DNA of 64,000 bases from Lineus longissimus (taxonomy: Eukaryota > Nemertea > Pilidiophora > Heteronemertea > Lineidae), in assembly GCF_910592395.1 (NCBI RefSeq), contig NC_088312.1, forward strand, positions 20,777,292 through 20,841,291. Reading direction: 5' to 3'. The notes beneath the pieces were generated by a model. It had not been told where the DNA came from. It saw only the letters and a program-made list of their open reading frames with translations, and did not search any database. The position numbers and the translations under genes were made by a program. Shown here one piece after another: positions 35,300 to 46,645 of this stretch. Each line of letters begins with the position of its first letter. Within the stretch, counting starts at the first letter, position 1.

Positions 35300-37326
35300 A
35301 AAATGGATTGGAGCTGGAGTGAACATTTCCAGGTGACTTCATCAAGGAAATTAAAACACCCATGACTGGCATATGATATGATATTTCATTACAACCTTGT
35401 GTGTTACACACAGCTAAGGCCTTGGTGATGCTCATGTCGGCAATTCGCCTCATCCCAGATCAACACACATGTGATGGTGTTCGAGTCGGAATCTACGCGT
35501 TGATGCAGTTCACGCGACGCTCGTGGTAGCACGGATTGGATTGGAGTGTTCTAATATTCTAACTTCAACAGCATTCAAAAACTTTCTCGCCTGGTCGTAT
35601 CAAAACACGAACATAAGGACAGAAAATTTGTCCGACTTTATAATCATATGAATGACGTGTACTGAACGTGAACATACGGGGTGACACACTAAAAACTGTG
35701 GAACATGCAGAGCTGCTCCATATTGAGGTAAATGACAACCAAACTAGACGTTGGATTGCGATGAAACACGGTAAAAATTGGGAGAAGATATTAACAGTAC
35801 AATGGGTGAGAAAACCGGCGGAATACAAACCTGTTTTACTATCCCACGGTGGACATTCAGAGCCGGAGTAGACATCGTGGACATCGAACAACACTGCCAG
35901 GAACGAAAAGGAAGTCACGTGATTTTCGGGAAATCAGAAACGGCGACTGAAAAAGCTCTTTTTTTCAACGAAAACCTCAACAAATATGCGTATAGCTCAA
36001 GTATTAGTTGGAAATTGTTATGAAGTTAATTTTGCTGCAGTTTGATTGTTTTTCGATGTACAGTTTTTTAAAAATTGAAGAAAAGTAAACTTTCAAGACA
36101 TCGATGATGTGGCTAATGTGTCGGAGACGTCAGTAAACACAATCGCCCATTGGCTAATTAAAATGATCGAAACTTTAAAGAACTACTTCAAAAATACTTT
36201 CATGACTTGGAACATATAGAACACAATAAATAAAATTTATCGATTAGTTAATTATTACAAAAAAATTTGAAACAAGAATATTTTACAATATTTTCCCTTC
36301 AGCAGCAAAAATTCCAAAATGGCTGGTCCAGTGAAAGGTTTTCTCAATTTTCCTTCACTTTTTCCTTAATAACTCTTTCCCCCCTCAATTTCCGAGGTCA
36401 ATTTACGTTCCAATGTAAAGTCCTCGTATTTCTCTACCGATGGATGTGTACTTTTGTATACGATTTTCTATTGGTTCTAATGTAATTTGCCCCTGAAGTT
36501 GAGTGTTTACATTAGCAACTGAAGCTCCCTGTACATTTCATTTATAAAATGCACAATATGTACATGGTATTTTCTAATCCTGGCTTTGATCTGTTCCCTC
36601 ATCATGTCCTTATGGTGGTTGGTAACTTAGCCTCTTTTAATGATATTGATTACCATGCCCATATTGACTGCTTGGGGGTTGGGGTAGGGCTCAGTGGATC
36701 CTCGGCCCTCCATTCCAATGCCAATGGCAATGGACCAATAATAGTAAATACGACCCTTAGGATAAAAAGTCAGAATTTTGGTCCCGGATATGACGATGGT
36801 GGTATGGTTTGCACATGATTGACCAATCAGCTAACAGAGCTGGCAAATGATGTAAATTATCTATTCGATAGCTTTAGATCCTCCTTCGTTGTAGTAATTT
36901 TTGTAATTTATTAATTGTAATTGTGTATTCTTTTCTTATTTTCAGGAACGTCTCATATCATTGTATCCTTCTTTTATCAAAGAATATGTGGCACTGTTTT
37001 CTTCGATGATGAGCAAACTCCCCATTTGCAGCTTGTTTGACATGATGATGGTCTCTGTCACAGCAACTAAAGGAGAAGAAAATTTAATGAAAGATAGAAG
37101 GGTGAAGTTAGCCTTATGTTAGCTTACTTCCATGCCCTTCACTTCTCAGTAGCCCTGCTTGGGATAGGCATGTGAAGAACAAGTGGAGCCAGATTGAACC
37201 TTTTGTACTTCTGTACTGTGTAATTAATTTTATACAAATTTTTGGGCAAAGTTTTTTCACCTGACTGCACCTTTCTGTTATTGTTGTATTGTGACTTACA
37301 ATTTTTATTCCTTGACCAATCTCCAG
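35300..37326. other. Divergent SND1 / TMEM216 upstream region
   Basis: The first coding exons of both genes should lie in or near here, but I could not place either with correct phase. A strong-looking ATG at 36,319 (MAGPVK) resembles a TMEM216 start, but its only donor (AAAG|GTTTTC) leaves phase 1 while TMEM216 exon 2 needs phase 0. Dispersed repeat copy B lies at 36,776-36,862. Confidence 0.45.
36776..36862. repeat. Dispersed repeat copy B
   Basis: Matches 2,555-2,660: GGTCCCGGATATGACG, a GACCAATCAGCTAACAGAGC block and GGCAAATGATGTAAAT. Confidence 0.55.
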
Positions 37327-38619
37327 CGCTCTTCTCTCCCATATCAAGTGTTGCTCTACTGCAATGCCTGGTATTTTGGATTCTTCTTTATTGCGGAGAT
37401 TCTCCTGTATATTTACAAAGGTAAGCGTCATGTCTATTTCTTCTCAGTTTCAAATGGTTAAAAAATTTGATTTAATTAAATTGTTTAATTTGTAAGCAAT
37501 TTGCTTCTCAATTTAAAACCACAATAGAGGTAATCACCAGCGACAGAGAAGTTCTTATCTTGCTTCTTGCAAAGCAATGATCTTTAAAGAATACCCACAT
37601 GAAAATGTGGAGTTCTTAGTTCACCTAAATATCCACGGTTCTTTTATATAATTCTGGAAAGTACTCACACATTCCCTTTTTTGCAGGTGGTCTAAAACTA
37701 AATATAACCAGACTGGATTAAATAATTGATAACATTTGGTATAATGTTCATCTTTGCTATTTCCAGGAGAAATGCTGCCATTTGCAAATGGAATTCTTGT
37801 GGCTGAGGTCATTATCTTGTTCCTGATTACTATTCTTGAAATAATCAGGATATTCTTAGGTAAGTAATACGAATGTTAAAATTGTTGCTCAGTCCCCATA
37901 ACTCAATGAATTTCTCTAACTTCGAGAAGTATTGAGTGAAAGAAATAGTTATTGAACTCAAAGACTGGATGAATGCTCTTGCCTGCTCTTCTCTTGTGAC
38001 AAGTACTGGTGTAACAAATGCACTAATGTGCAGATCCATTGTTGTAAGAGTAAAGGGAAAAGACTGTACTGATTTTGATGCAATTTCAAATTATACCTAG
38101 AATGTTTTGCACATTTACTCTTGCAGGGCAAAAGGGCAACTTGACGGAGCGGATGGTCGCCGTTATCCTGTCCCTCGTAATCAGCATCCCCGTCTTGATC
38201 GGCATCATCTACTTGTTACTATGGCAGACGTACGTGTTGCGGGTTGAGGTCATCCTATGTGGCATCGAGTTAACTTTCCTCGGGTTAGAGCTCATCTTCT
38301 CCATAGTTGCTATTGTGACATTCGCAAGGTAAGTGAAAGGTGGCTCAAAGTTCACATGAGCAACTGAATTGATACTGATAGAGACAGAAAACATGTATTC
38401 AATTGTAAATCCATTGAACAATGGCACATATTTCGTCAAATGATCGTGGATTGTAAACTCATTCCAAAGTAGGCCTTAGTTGGCCTCACTCTCCTATATT
38501 TACATTTAGGTGATAAAGCATAGGCCATAACGTAAGATAAAGCATTTGGGTGACGCCCATACTCTTTTTCACATTCTAACCATCTCTCACTTTCCCTTTT
38601 CAGAGCAACACCCTACTGA
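37327..38619 (+). CDS. TMEM216: Transmembrane protein 216, ciliary transition zone; first exon not found
   Basis: Four exons in phase: 37327-37420, 37767-37859, 38127-38328 and 38604-38619 (stop TGA). They give 134 residues, against 145 for the complete human protein, so only a short first exon is missing. Four hydrophobic segments are visible: LLYCNAWYFGFFFIAEILLY, the stretch around ILVAEVIILFLITILEIIRI, the stretch around VAVILSLVISIPVLIGIIYL and LIFSIVAIVTFA. The family-specific pieces YKGEMLPFANGILVAEV, FLGQKGNLTERM and LWQTYVLRVEVILCGIEL match TMEM216 better than its relative TMEM17. TMEM216 is a tetraspan component of the MKS/transition-zone complex of cilia and is mutated in Joubert and Meckel syndromes (family knowledge). 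AATAAA at 39,175-39,180 is a good polyadenylation signal. Confidence 0.9.
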
Positions 38620-39174
38620 AAGAATCCATCACAGAATTATCCGTCCTTATTCATAGAAGACTGTAGGATTATGTTGGTATTGTGCTGAAATTCAACCAAG
38701 CTGTTCAAAAACTGTCACAAGCGTTGCCCAAGCTGCCAAATTTCCAGTTGAGCTGTGCATATCTTCACGTTAGGTCTCGAGGAATATGCTCAAAAATGAG
38801 ATTGTACGCTTACTTTTAGCTTTGTAAATCAGGCATGAAGAACTTAGTTGTAGCAGATTAGAAAGTCTGCCTCTAAATAAAGAAGGTCCAGGTACGATGG
38901 ACAATCATACAAAGTCTTATTGCTACTTGCTTTTATACAACAAAGTACTTTTTACGCTTGTGGTACCGTGAGTTGGATTCTGAATTCATTTGAGTATGCT
39001 CATTGAAGAAAGGATCATGGGAAAGAAGTATCCGCCCTTTGGTTCCCATTATCAAGTGGGATGAATTACGACTGTGGAAGGGGATCATAATGTTCCTTCA
39101 ATTTACCTGAGGTGGATTTCAATGCTGACCTTTTATTATGTATGTAGTTATTGTAAATAGTTTATACTTATTGT

Positions 39175-39180
39175 AATAAA
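39175..39180 (+). terminator. Polyadenylation signal of TMEM216
   Basis: AATAAA about 555 bp after the TMEM216 stop codon. Confidence 0.5.
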
Positions 39181-42020
39181 AACGAAAATTGAAATACAGT
39201 TTCCCTGTTTTTCTCAATTGTTCAGTTTTTTACATTTAGTGATGGTGGTAAGGGGGAATGATATACATGTAACCCTGACAGTACAGAACATGAAACAGTT
39301 GCAAAGATAAGAGAACAAAAAATATCTCTTTAAAAAGTGTCTTTTCTGATTTCTGAAAGCATTATGCATGTGTCTTTGGTGCACAGTGGTTGACACTTTG
39401 TAATGTGTGAATCTGTCAGCACAAACCTGTGCTCTGGGTAAACTTCATGCTCGAAGATCTCACGTTGGGTTTGGCTGTCTTCCTTGAGTGTGCAAGTGGG
39501 GCCATCAGCATTCAACGATTCAATAGGCTCTGGAAAAATGCTGAAAGATGCAACATGATTACTTAAACAGGGCTAGAGCATAAACTGGTCTGATCAGAGA
39601 GATTGCAGCTTAGTATCAAGTGCCAGACGCTGGTACCACAGTCTGCTATATTAGAGGACGATTAAAAGCTTACTTCTCACCTTCTCTTGAAACCAACACA
39701 ATTTTGTGCTCATTAAGAAACTCGAGGCTCAGAGATCTTATCTCGGTTGTCTTGCCTTTGTGGACTAGGTTGGCCATCGGCATTTAATGATCCATGGCAA
39801 TCAAAATATCTGAAATGATGCTGAAAGCTGCAACATGATTAACTGAACCAGGACTGAAGCATTTTTTTTCCTGAACAGAGAGACGGAGGAAACACAGTCG
39901 ACTCACTATCTGCACTATTACTAGAGAACTACTCTGGACTCTTGGGTCCTTGCGAGATTAGTTTTCTCTGCAACCCGAGACGGAATGATGAGCATCTCAT
40001 GTTCAACTTGCTTTCATTTCGCAGTCAGTTTATTAGTTACCACTGTATGCCTTAGAGGGGGCAGAATGGTACTGTTTAGACAAGAAGTCTCTCCAACAGC
40101 CACAAGTATCTCTTCAAAAACCGTCATCTCAGCAACACGTTCGACCCAGTTAATCTGTCAGCGTGGCTGACGAGTCGGTAGGGAATTGTGTGTGATCAGT
40201 TCTCTCAAAGACACCCAAGACAAGGATCAACATCTTGTGTTTAATGGCGAACAAATGCTTGCCCTTTCCAAAGACACCCTTTCAGGAATCTTGCTCCCAC
40301 GGGGGTGACTGGCTCTTCCACCCTTCCCCCGCTCACCCCCTGCGAACGTATCATTAGATAAAGCCAGGTCCTTGGGATCACGGTGGAGTGTCAACAAAAA
40401 TTGCAAGCAGATGCCAGGGAGACCACTATCTGACATCCATAACAGCCTACTTCCCTCTTCAGCTAGTTACAGTCGGTGTGACACAACAGGCGGGATAGTG
40501 GTTGCCAAAAGTTTTTGATTGATTGATTTATAACATCATTTGAAATTGTATTTTACGTGGTATCAAGAGAACACTGATAAGTCAACATCAAGTTCTTAAT
40601 CAAGTTCTTGATTTCAGTGTTACCTGACCACAAAAGCTTTACAGGGTCGTTCAAACAACTTGTTCAGACAAGAAGTCCGCTGACCAGATTTGGCTGGTTT
40701 CTTCAGTGTGATCACTGCCGGCCAAGGCGCGGTCAAAAGTGTTGCACTAAACATGTAGGATGAATCAGTACATCAAGTACCTGAACTGTTCGAAACTGAG
40801 AGTCAAAGAAAAAGATCGCCAAGAAACTACATCAACATTTCGGGCATGCATCAGCAGAAAAGTTTAAGAAACTGATGTCTGATTCTTGGCTCAAAGATAT
40901 GCTGATGATGTGACATCACATCATGTGGGTCTTTGAAAGATTAGTTTTCTCTGCATCTGTTCTGATCATTTGGAAAGTGGAAAGAAGTTGTACTCGCCCA
41001 ACTTAGAGTAGCTCACATCCAAGTTGACCTACCTCGAGTCTTGGCCTGCGGAAAAATCCAGAAGAAACTCATTCAAAGAGAAAAATGGGAACAGAAATAT
41101 TCAACTGTTGAAAGGTTCAAGAATCTCCTGCTTCAGTTCTTCAAATTTCGATTCCTCAAATTTAGATAAATTTGATCAAGTTGTTCAGGAAAAATGAGAC
41201 ACAAATTTCCACACTTACTTCAGTCCAAAGACAAACCCGCACTGATTCAAAATGCACAGGGCAGTTAGAACTGGTTCTGCTCATTAAGTCATGTGGCCCG
41301 AACCTCCTTTTCATTAATCCAGTCTAATCCCTTGTCCATTGTCCCGGTGTCAAGCCTGCCATGCTACTGCTTCAATTATGGTTCTCACAATACCTTTCTT
41401 TAACAGCTGTGATTAAGTATTATGGGTCCCCCTTTAACCTAACTAATCCAATCATCCTATTGGCCTGGTGACTGTCTTCAGCCATAGCGAGGTGTCCATC
41501 ATGTGTCACTGACCACTTGCTGGGGACAGAGAACCTCGCCTTCAGTGGTACTTTTGACAGAGTTGATAACCAGTGCCACACTCCGGGTCACAATCTTCAG
41601 GACCTCATTCAAGGTGATTGTCGCTTAAGACTACGTCCATATACGACCCATCACAGCAAAACCAGGTGGATGTCGCTCCGAGCTTGGCAGGTTGAGACAG
41701 ACTGTTTGTTCACTTCACTGTTCTCTAATCTGAATACATCAGTTTCTTCCATTGTCTCCTGTCGTCATTAAGGGTCATCTTCTGTGCGACATGCGCCTTG
41801 TTTTGCTGTGACGGGTCACACGTACACTTGAAGAAAACACAATTCGTTACAACAAGAGGCTCAAGGGTCTGGCGCTCAGCTGAAACACTTAATGCAAACC
41901 CGTTTATCTTTGCCAGCTATCCCTGTGTGCCAGTTGGTGAACTAAAATAAGTGGTGATTGAATGGGATATGTTTATGATAAAAGTATTTTTAATTATGCG
42001 ATGAGATCACCCAATTCATC
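39181..42020. other. Intergenic, no gene recognised
   Basis: Contains two diverged copies of a block (about 39,495-39,610 and 39,770-39,885) sharing GCTGAAAG.TGCAACATGATT and AACAGAGAG/ATCAGAGAG, plus GATTAGTTTTCTCTGCA at both about 39,956 and 40,940. This suggests an old tandem duplication. No exon recognised. Confidence 0.45.
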
Positions 42021-43020
42021 ATGATAAAGGCATTTCACGAAAGCGTCATCACAGCAGTCGAGACATTCATAGTAGTAACACCATCATCATATAACGGGGA
42101 CGGAAGCGTCATCACAGCAGTCGAAACATTCATGGTAGTAACAGCATCATCATATAACGGGGACGGAAGCGTCATCACAGCAGTCGAAACATTCATGGTA
42201 GTAACACCATCATCATATAACGGGGACGGAAGCGTCATCACAGCAGTCGAAACATTCATGGTAGTAACATCATCATCATATAACGGGGACGGAAGCGTCA
42301 TCACAGCAGTCGAAACATTCATGGTAGTAACACCATCATCATATAACGGGGACGGAAGCGTCATCACAGCAGTCGAAACATTCATGGTAGTAACAGCATC
42401 ATCATATAACGGGGACGGAAGCGTCATCACAGCAGTCGAAACATTCATGGTAAACAGCATCATCATATAACATGGACGGACGCGTCATCACAGCAGTCGG
42501 AACATTCATGGTAGAAACACCATCATCATATAACGGGGACGGAAGCGTCATCAAAGCAGTCGAAACATTCATGGTAGTAACAGCATCATCATATATAACA
42601 TGGACGGAAGCGTCATCACAGCAGTCGAAACATTCATGGTAGTAACAGCATCATCATATAACATGGACGGAAGCGTCATCAAAGCAGTCGAAACATTCAT
42701 GGTAGTAACAGCATCATCATATATAACATGGACGGAAGCGTCATCACAGCAGTCGAAACATTCATGGTAAACAGCATCATCATATAACGGGGACGGAAGC
42801 GTCATCACAGCAGTCGAAACATTCATGGTAAACAGCATCATCATATAACGGGGACGGAAGCGTCATCACAGCAGTCGGAACATTCATGGTAGTAACAGCA
42901 TCATCATATAACGGGGACGGAAGCGTCGTCAAAGCAGTCGAAACATTCATGGTAGTAACAGCATCATCCTATAACGGGGACGGAAATCATATAACGGGGA
43001 CGGAAGAGTCGTAACAGCAG
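42021..43020. repeat. 63-bp minisatellite block 1
   Basis: Unit ATAACGGGGACGGAAGCGTC, CATCACAGCAGTCGAAACAT, TCATGGTAGTAACAGCATCA plus TC(A)T, 63 bp in all. About 15 copies. The 3' half is more diverged than in the other blocks: variants have CATGGAC for CGGGGAC, a 2-bp loss (GGTAAACAGC) and a 2-bp gain (ATATATAAC), so the reading frame is not kept. Confidence 0.93.
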
Positions 43021-43268
43021 TCAGAACAGGTCTGGGTTGACGAAATCGTCGTAAAACTGCCGAGAGTGATGGAATACGTTCATTTACTGCACGGGTTTAT
43101 CAGAGTTTTCCTTCTCCTAGACTGGTTGCCTGCCCTGTTCTTAACCCTCTAAAAACAGTTCTTTCCTTAATACCACTATAATAGTAGGCATTTCCTTTTC
43201 CTGCTCAGTTCCCGCACTGCAACTACTAAGGACCTACTAGAAAAAAATTGCTGCCTTTCCCTCACCAA

Positions 43269-43994
43269 TTAAAAAATCCTAGAGGTTTCGGCGTCCCAGT
43301 CCTCCGTCTCCATGTCCTCCACGACAATATCATCAGCTGGCTTACTGGCTTGGTGGAGATCTTCACGTCGCCTCTCGAAAAGCTTTACTGGCCTGGGTCC
43401 CTTCGTAGCACCGGGGCGCCCCCTCCTCGTAGTTGGCCGAAATACACAAACTGGGGAGCTTTCCCTTTCTGGCTCAGCTGGAACTTGTCGCTTTGTCTCG
43501 GTTGGAAGATAGATCGTCTCAAATTCTAAACCAAGCTCCATCTCATCGGGTGTTTGTGCTGGTTCCCTTGCATCTGACGGTCCGGGGTTCTCCATCCCGA
43601 TACCGTACACCAAGCATGCGTATACCGTATCCCGTGCTGCGCTTGGCCTGACACGTTTCATTGGAGGCAGCTTCGCGGGCCTGAGGTCGCATAATGTTGC
43701 AAATGCTGGTGGTTTCGCCTCCTCCCGGTCTTCGATTGTAAAGGTTGTTGTGCTGGTACTAGCTAAGGGGGTAGGTCCCAAGATAGGAAATCCCTCGGAA
43801 TCCACGCTGGGAATCCTTGAACAGCTTGACCGAGACGAGCAGCTGCCAGCCCTGGAATTACAGCTTCGCTCAAACTCCTTCTCAAGCTCAAATTTGGCTC
43901 TCTTCTCCTCTCTACTGGAGCAAGACTCCTTGCTCCCCCTCTTGCTTTTATTCGGGTCTTTAAACGGCTTTACTTTTGTTTGCTTACATCCCAT
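43269..43994 (-). CDS. Met-Gly-Cys protein, copy 1 (unrecognised)
   Basis: Intact 241-codon frame with no intron signs. The first ATG in the frame has a strong Kozak context (A at -3, G at +4) and encodes MGCKQTK, a classical N-myristoylation plus palmitoylation start (Gly2, Cys3, Thr6, Lys7). The N-terminal third is basic, then Ser/Cys/Arg-rich (residues 44-60, CNSRAGSCSSRSSCSR). The middle is Pro-rich and the C-terminus acidic (DDIVVEDMETEDWDAE). I recognise no domain. Copy-specific residues: Leu72, Ala93, Tyr125, Leu128. It could be a membrane-anchored signalling or adaptor protein, a transposon-derived protein or a fortuitous frame. Preservation in all five copies may simply reflect recent duplication. 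Confidence 0.55.
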   Translation of the reverse strand: MGCKQTKVKPFKDPNKSKRGSKESCSSREEKRAKFELEKEFERSCNSRAGSCSSRSSCSRIPSVDSEGFPILGPTPLASTSTTTFTIEDREEAKPPAFATLCDLRPAKLPPMKRVRPSAARDTVYACLVYGIGMENPGPSDAREPAQTPDEMELGLEFETIYLPTETKRQVPAEPERESSPVCVFRPTTRRGRPGATKGPRPVKLFERRREDLHQASKPADDIVVEDMETEDWDAETSRIF

Positions 43995-44160
43995 TTTCGC
44001 AAAATGAGAAGTGCGCAAAACGAAAACAAGTTTGGTTCTCGAGAACTTTGCTTTGTTTCTGCCTTGGCAACGTCACCACGTCGCAACGCCTGACGACGTC
44101 ATAGTCCCTGGGAAGTGTGATGACGTCACTTTGCTGCCTCCGATGTGCAGGACGTTGTGG
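43995..44160 (-). promoter_or_regulatory. Candidate promoter of the MGC frame, unit 1
   Basis: A perfect ATF/CREB palindrome TGACGTCA at 44,121-44,128 and a second half-match (GACGACGTCAT, about 44,093-44,103) lie about 100-135 bp upstream of the ATG, in the most CpG-rich part of the unit. The same sites recur in the other four units. Function is inferred. Confidence 0.35.
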
Positions 44161-44577
44161 CCATTTACCTTTAATAGAATTAGCTAATAGTCACTTGCAC
44201 CTAATGTTTACCTGGCATGAAGACCTCACCCAATCCATTTTCGACGGTAATGACCATCATTTCAGGATTTGGGGCCGGAGTTTGTTTGGTGCATTTTGCC
44301 TCAGTCTCGCCCATCTGCCACCGTCGTGGCTTCGCGGGATATTGATAATTGGATCCCCAAATCGATTGACCCGATGACGGAGAAATGGCGATGTCAAATG
44401 GGCATGACGGTGGTTAAACCTTGTGCGAATGGGCAGCACAATTAACCAATCGGGCAGAATTGGGTGTAGGATATTCGGAAACCACGAACACATCTCCTGA
44501 ATCTGTGGTGGGTTGGTACCACCGCATGCTACGTAAGGAGTAGGTTTCTGGGTAAGACTTGGTCCACGTGAATAGGT

Positions 44578-44825
44578 AGTACCTTAAAAATGATGAGAAG
44601 TTGCGAATTAACGCCCTGTCCTTCGACCAGCTAGTGCTAATCCGGCAACCTGGAGTAGGTTGTGACATCGTCCCTTAAGAGGGAAGTGAAGCCCTCAGTC
44701 CCCTCTAATACAGTAGAAGAGCTAGTATATCCACTTGCTTGGAGATGGACGGATTGACGGACGGACGGCCACCATTCAAATAGCCATTGGACTAGCTCAG
44801 CTGACAAAGTCAGCTGAGCTAAAAA
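44578..44825. repeat. Hairpin-tailed repeat embedded in unit 1
   Basis: Ends with a GATTGACGGACGGACGG tract and a perfect hairpin, TAGCTCAGCTGAC-AAA-GTCAGCTGAGCTA (44,793-44,821), then an A-rich tail. Same architecture as the element at 3,927-4,224. Recurs in every unit, with hairpins at 48,169-48,197, 52,297-52,325, 55,677-55,705 and 59,374-59,402. Confidence 0.6.
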
Positions 44826-44978
44826 CCAAAACCAATTGTTTGTTTTTCACACATTTTCAATTTAATGCTATATGAATAATACAAGGCATAAAATTATAAG
44901 TTAGATCCATAGGCCATTTGATACAAATGTTACAGCAACATGAGCCAATCACTTATTACTCTGTATGCACATAATCCA

Positions 44979-45200
44979 TCAAGCATTATCTTCAACACAT
45001 GGAGGCAAAGAACTCTGCCGAAAAACTCTTTGTGATTTGATAGAAATTTCATTTTCACTCTCGTCAGACCGGACAGCATTTAACATTCCTGACAAGCAAT
45101 TAGTTGTTGCACCAGCGGTGTCTTCTTCCGCTAAGGCAAGCCCAGTAATAAATCCACCGACAACATTAACAATACAAAATACAATCTTGTATAGACCAAG
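44979..45200 (-). CDS. Possible terminal exon of a membrane protein, unit 1
   Basis: After an acceptor-like CGTCAG, a 73-codon frame runs LGLYKIVFCIVNVVGGFITG, then LALAEEDTAG and a Ser/Glu-rich tail ending CVEDNA and stop. One hydrophobic segment of about 19 residues is followed by a polar tail. No upstream exon found. Units 2, 4 and 5 keep the frame (unit 5 with a 3-bp insertion). Unit 3 has a 2-bp insertion that breaks it. Not recognised; possibly fortuitous. Confidence 0.25.
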   Translation of the reverse strand, partial: LGLYKIVFCIVNVVGGFITGLALAEEDTAGATTNCLSGMLNAVRSDESENEISIKSQRVFRQSSLPPCVEDNA

Positions 45201-45586
45201 CTGACGAGCAGACGTCTATTTTGTCAGAGCCATACCCCTCCCAAAGTTTTCTCTCCTGTTCAAATTCAAGACAAAGCCACAAATGACCTCACCCACCAGT
45301 TCTGCTTCCAGATCTCATTTCAGCGAAGGTTGAAACAACAGATTGCAGCAAGTTTGACAGACATCCAAGCAAACTCCGTCAAGTATATTTTTTCTCAGAC
45401 AATCCAACATTCTATCAAATCCCAAACAGATACACCTACAGCTCTGAGCACCCTCTGTTAGTGATCCAACAAACTAGAAGCACAGAAATTCATGGCAAAG
45501 CAAGAATGCTGCATACCACAGTTTATTCACAATAAGTTTCGGAACATTTCATTTATAGATCAGTATACATTGATAAAATCAGCATC

Positions 45587-46393
45587 ATCATATAACGGGG
45601 ACGGAAGCGTCATCACATCAGTCGAAACATTCATGGTAGTAACAGCATCATCATATAACGGGGACGGAAGCGTCGTCACAGCAGTCGAAACATTCATGGT
45701 AGTAACAGCATCATCATATAACGGGGACGGAAGCGTCATCACAGCAGTCGAAACATTCATGGTAGTAACAGCATCATCATATAACGGGGATGGAAGCGTC
45801 GTCACAGCAGTCGAAACATTCATGGTAGTAACAGCATCATCATATAACGGGGACGGAAGCGTCGTCACAGCAGTCGAAACATTCATGGTAGTAACAGCAT
45901 CATCATATAACGGGGACGGAAGCGTCGTCACAGCAGTCGAAACATTCATGGTAGTAACAGCATCATCCTATAACGGGGACGGAAGCGTCATCACAGCAGT
46001 CAGAACATTCATGGTAGTAACAGCATCATCATATAACGGGGACCGAAGCGTCGATACAGCAGTCGAAACATTCATGGTAGTAACAGCATCATCATATAAC
46101 GGGGACGGAAGCGTCATCACAGCAGTCGAAACATTCATGGTAGTAATACCATCATCATATAACGGGGACGGAAGCGTCATCACAGCAGTCGGAACATTCA
46201 TGGTAGTAACAGCATCATCATATAACGGGGACGGAAGCGTCGTCACAGCAGTCGGAACATTCATGGTAGTAACAGCATCATCTTATAACGGGGACGGAAG
46301 CGTCGTCAAAGCAGTCGAAACATTCATGGTAGTAACAGCATCATCCTATAACGGGGACGGAAATCATATAACGGGGACGGAAGAGTCGTAACA
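45587..46393. repeat. 63-bp minisatellite block 2
   Basis: About 12.8 units with mostly intact length. The 3' part shows the variant order AGAACA, GGGACCGAAGC, GTAATACC, GGAACA, GTCGTCAAAGC, which is nearly the same as in block 5. Confidence 0.95.
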
Positions 46394-46645
46394 GCAGTCA
46401 GAACAGGTCTGGGTTGACGAAATCGTCGTAAAACTGCCGAGAGTGATGGAATACGTACATTTACTGCACGGGTTTATCAGAGTTTTCCTTCTCCTAGACT
46501 GGTTGCCTGCCCTGTTCTTAACCCTCTAAAAACAGTTCTTTCCTTAATACCACTATAATAGTAGGCATTTCCTTTTCCTGCTCAGTTCCCGCACTGCAAC
46601 TACTAAGGACCTACTAGAAAAAAATTGCTGCCTTTCCCTCACCAA

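Noticed and set aside
36319-36337. MAGPVK as TMEM216 exon 1
   Set aside because: The only donor (AAAG|GTTTTC) gives phase 1, whereas exon 2 at 37,327 needs phase 0. Kept only as a note.
44257-44493. 78-codon minus-strand frame conserved in all units
   Set aside because: It sits upstream of the MGC frame in sequence with no composition bias or domain. Conservation is explained by unit identity alone.
45492-46391. 299-codon plus-strand frame through minisatellite block 2 (and equivalents at 48,868, 53,076, 56,454)
   Set aside because: The frame exists because the 63-bp unit is a multiple of three without stops. The start is lost to a stop codon in units 4 and 5, and indels break the frame in other blocks. 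The opposite strand is equally open.
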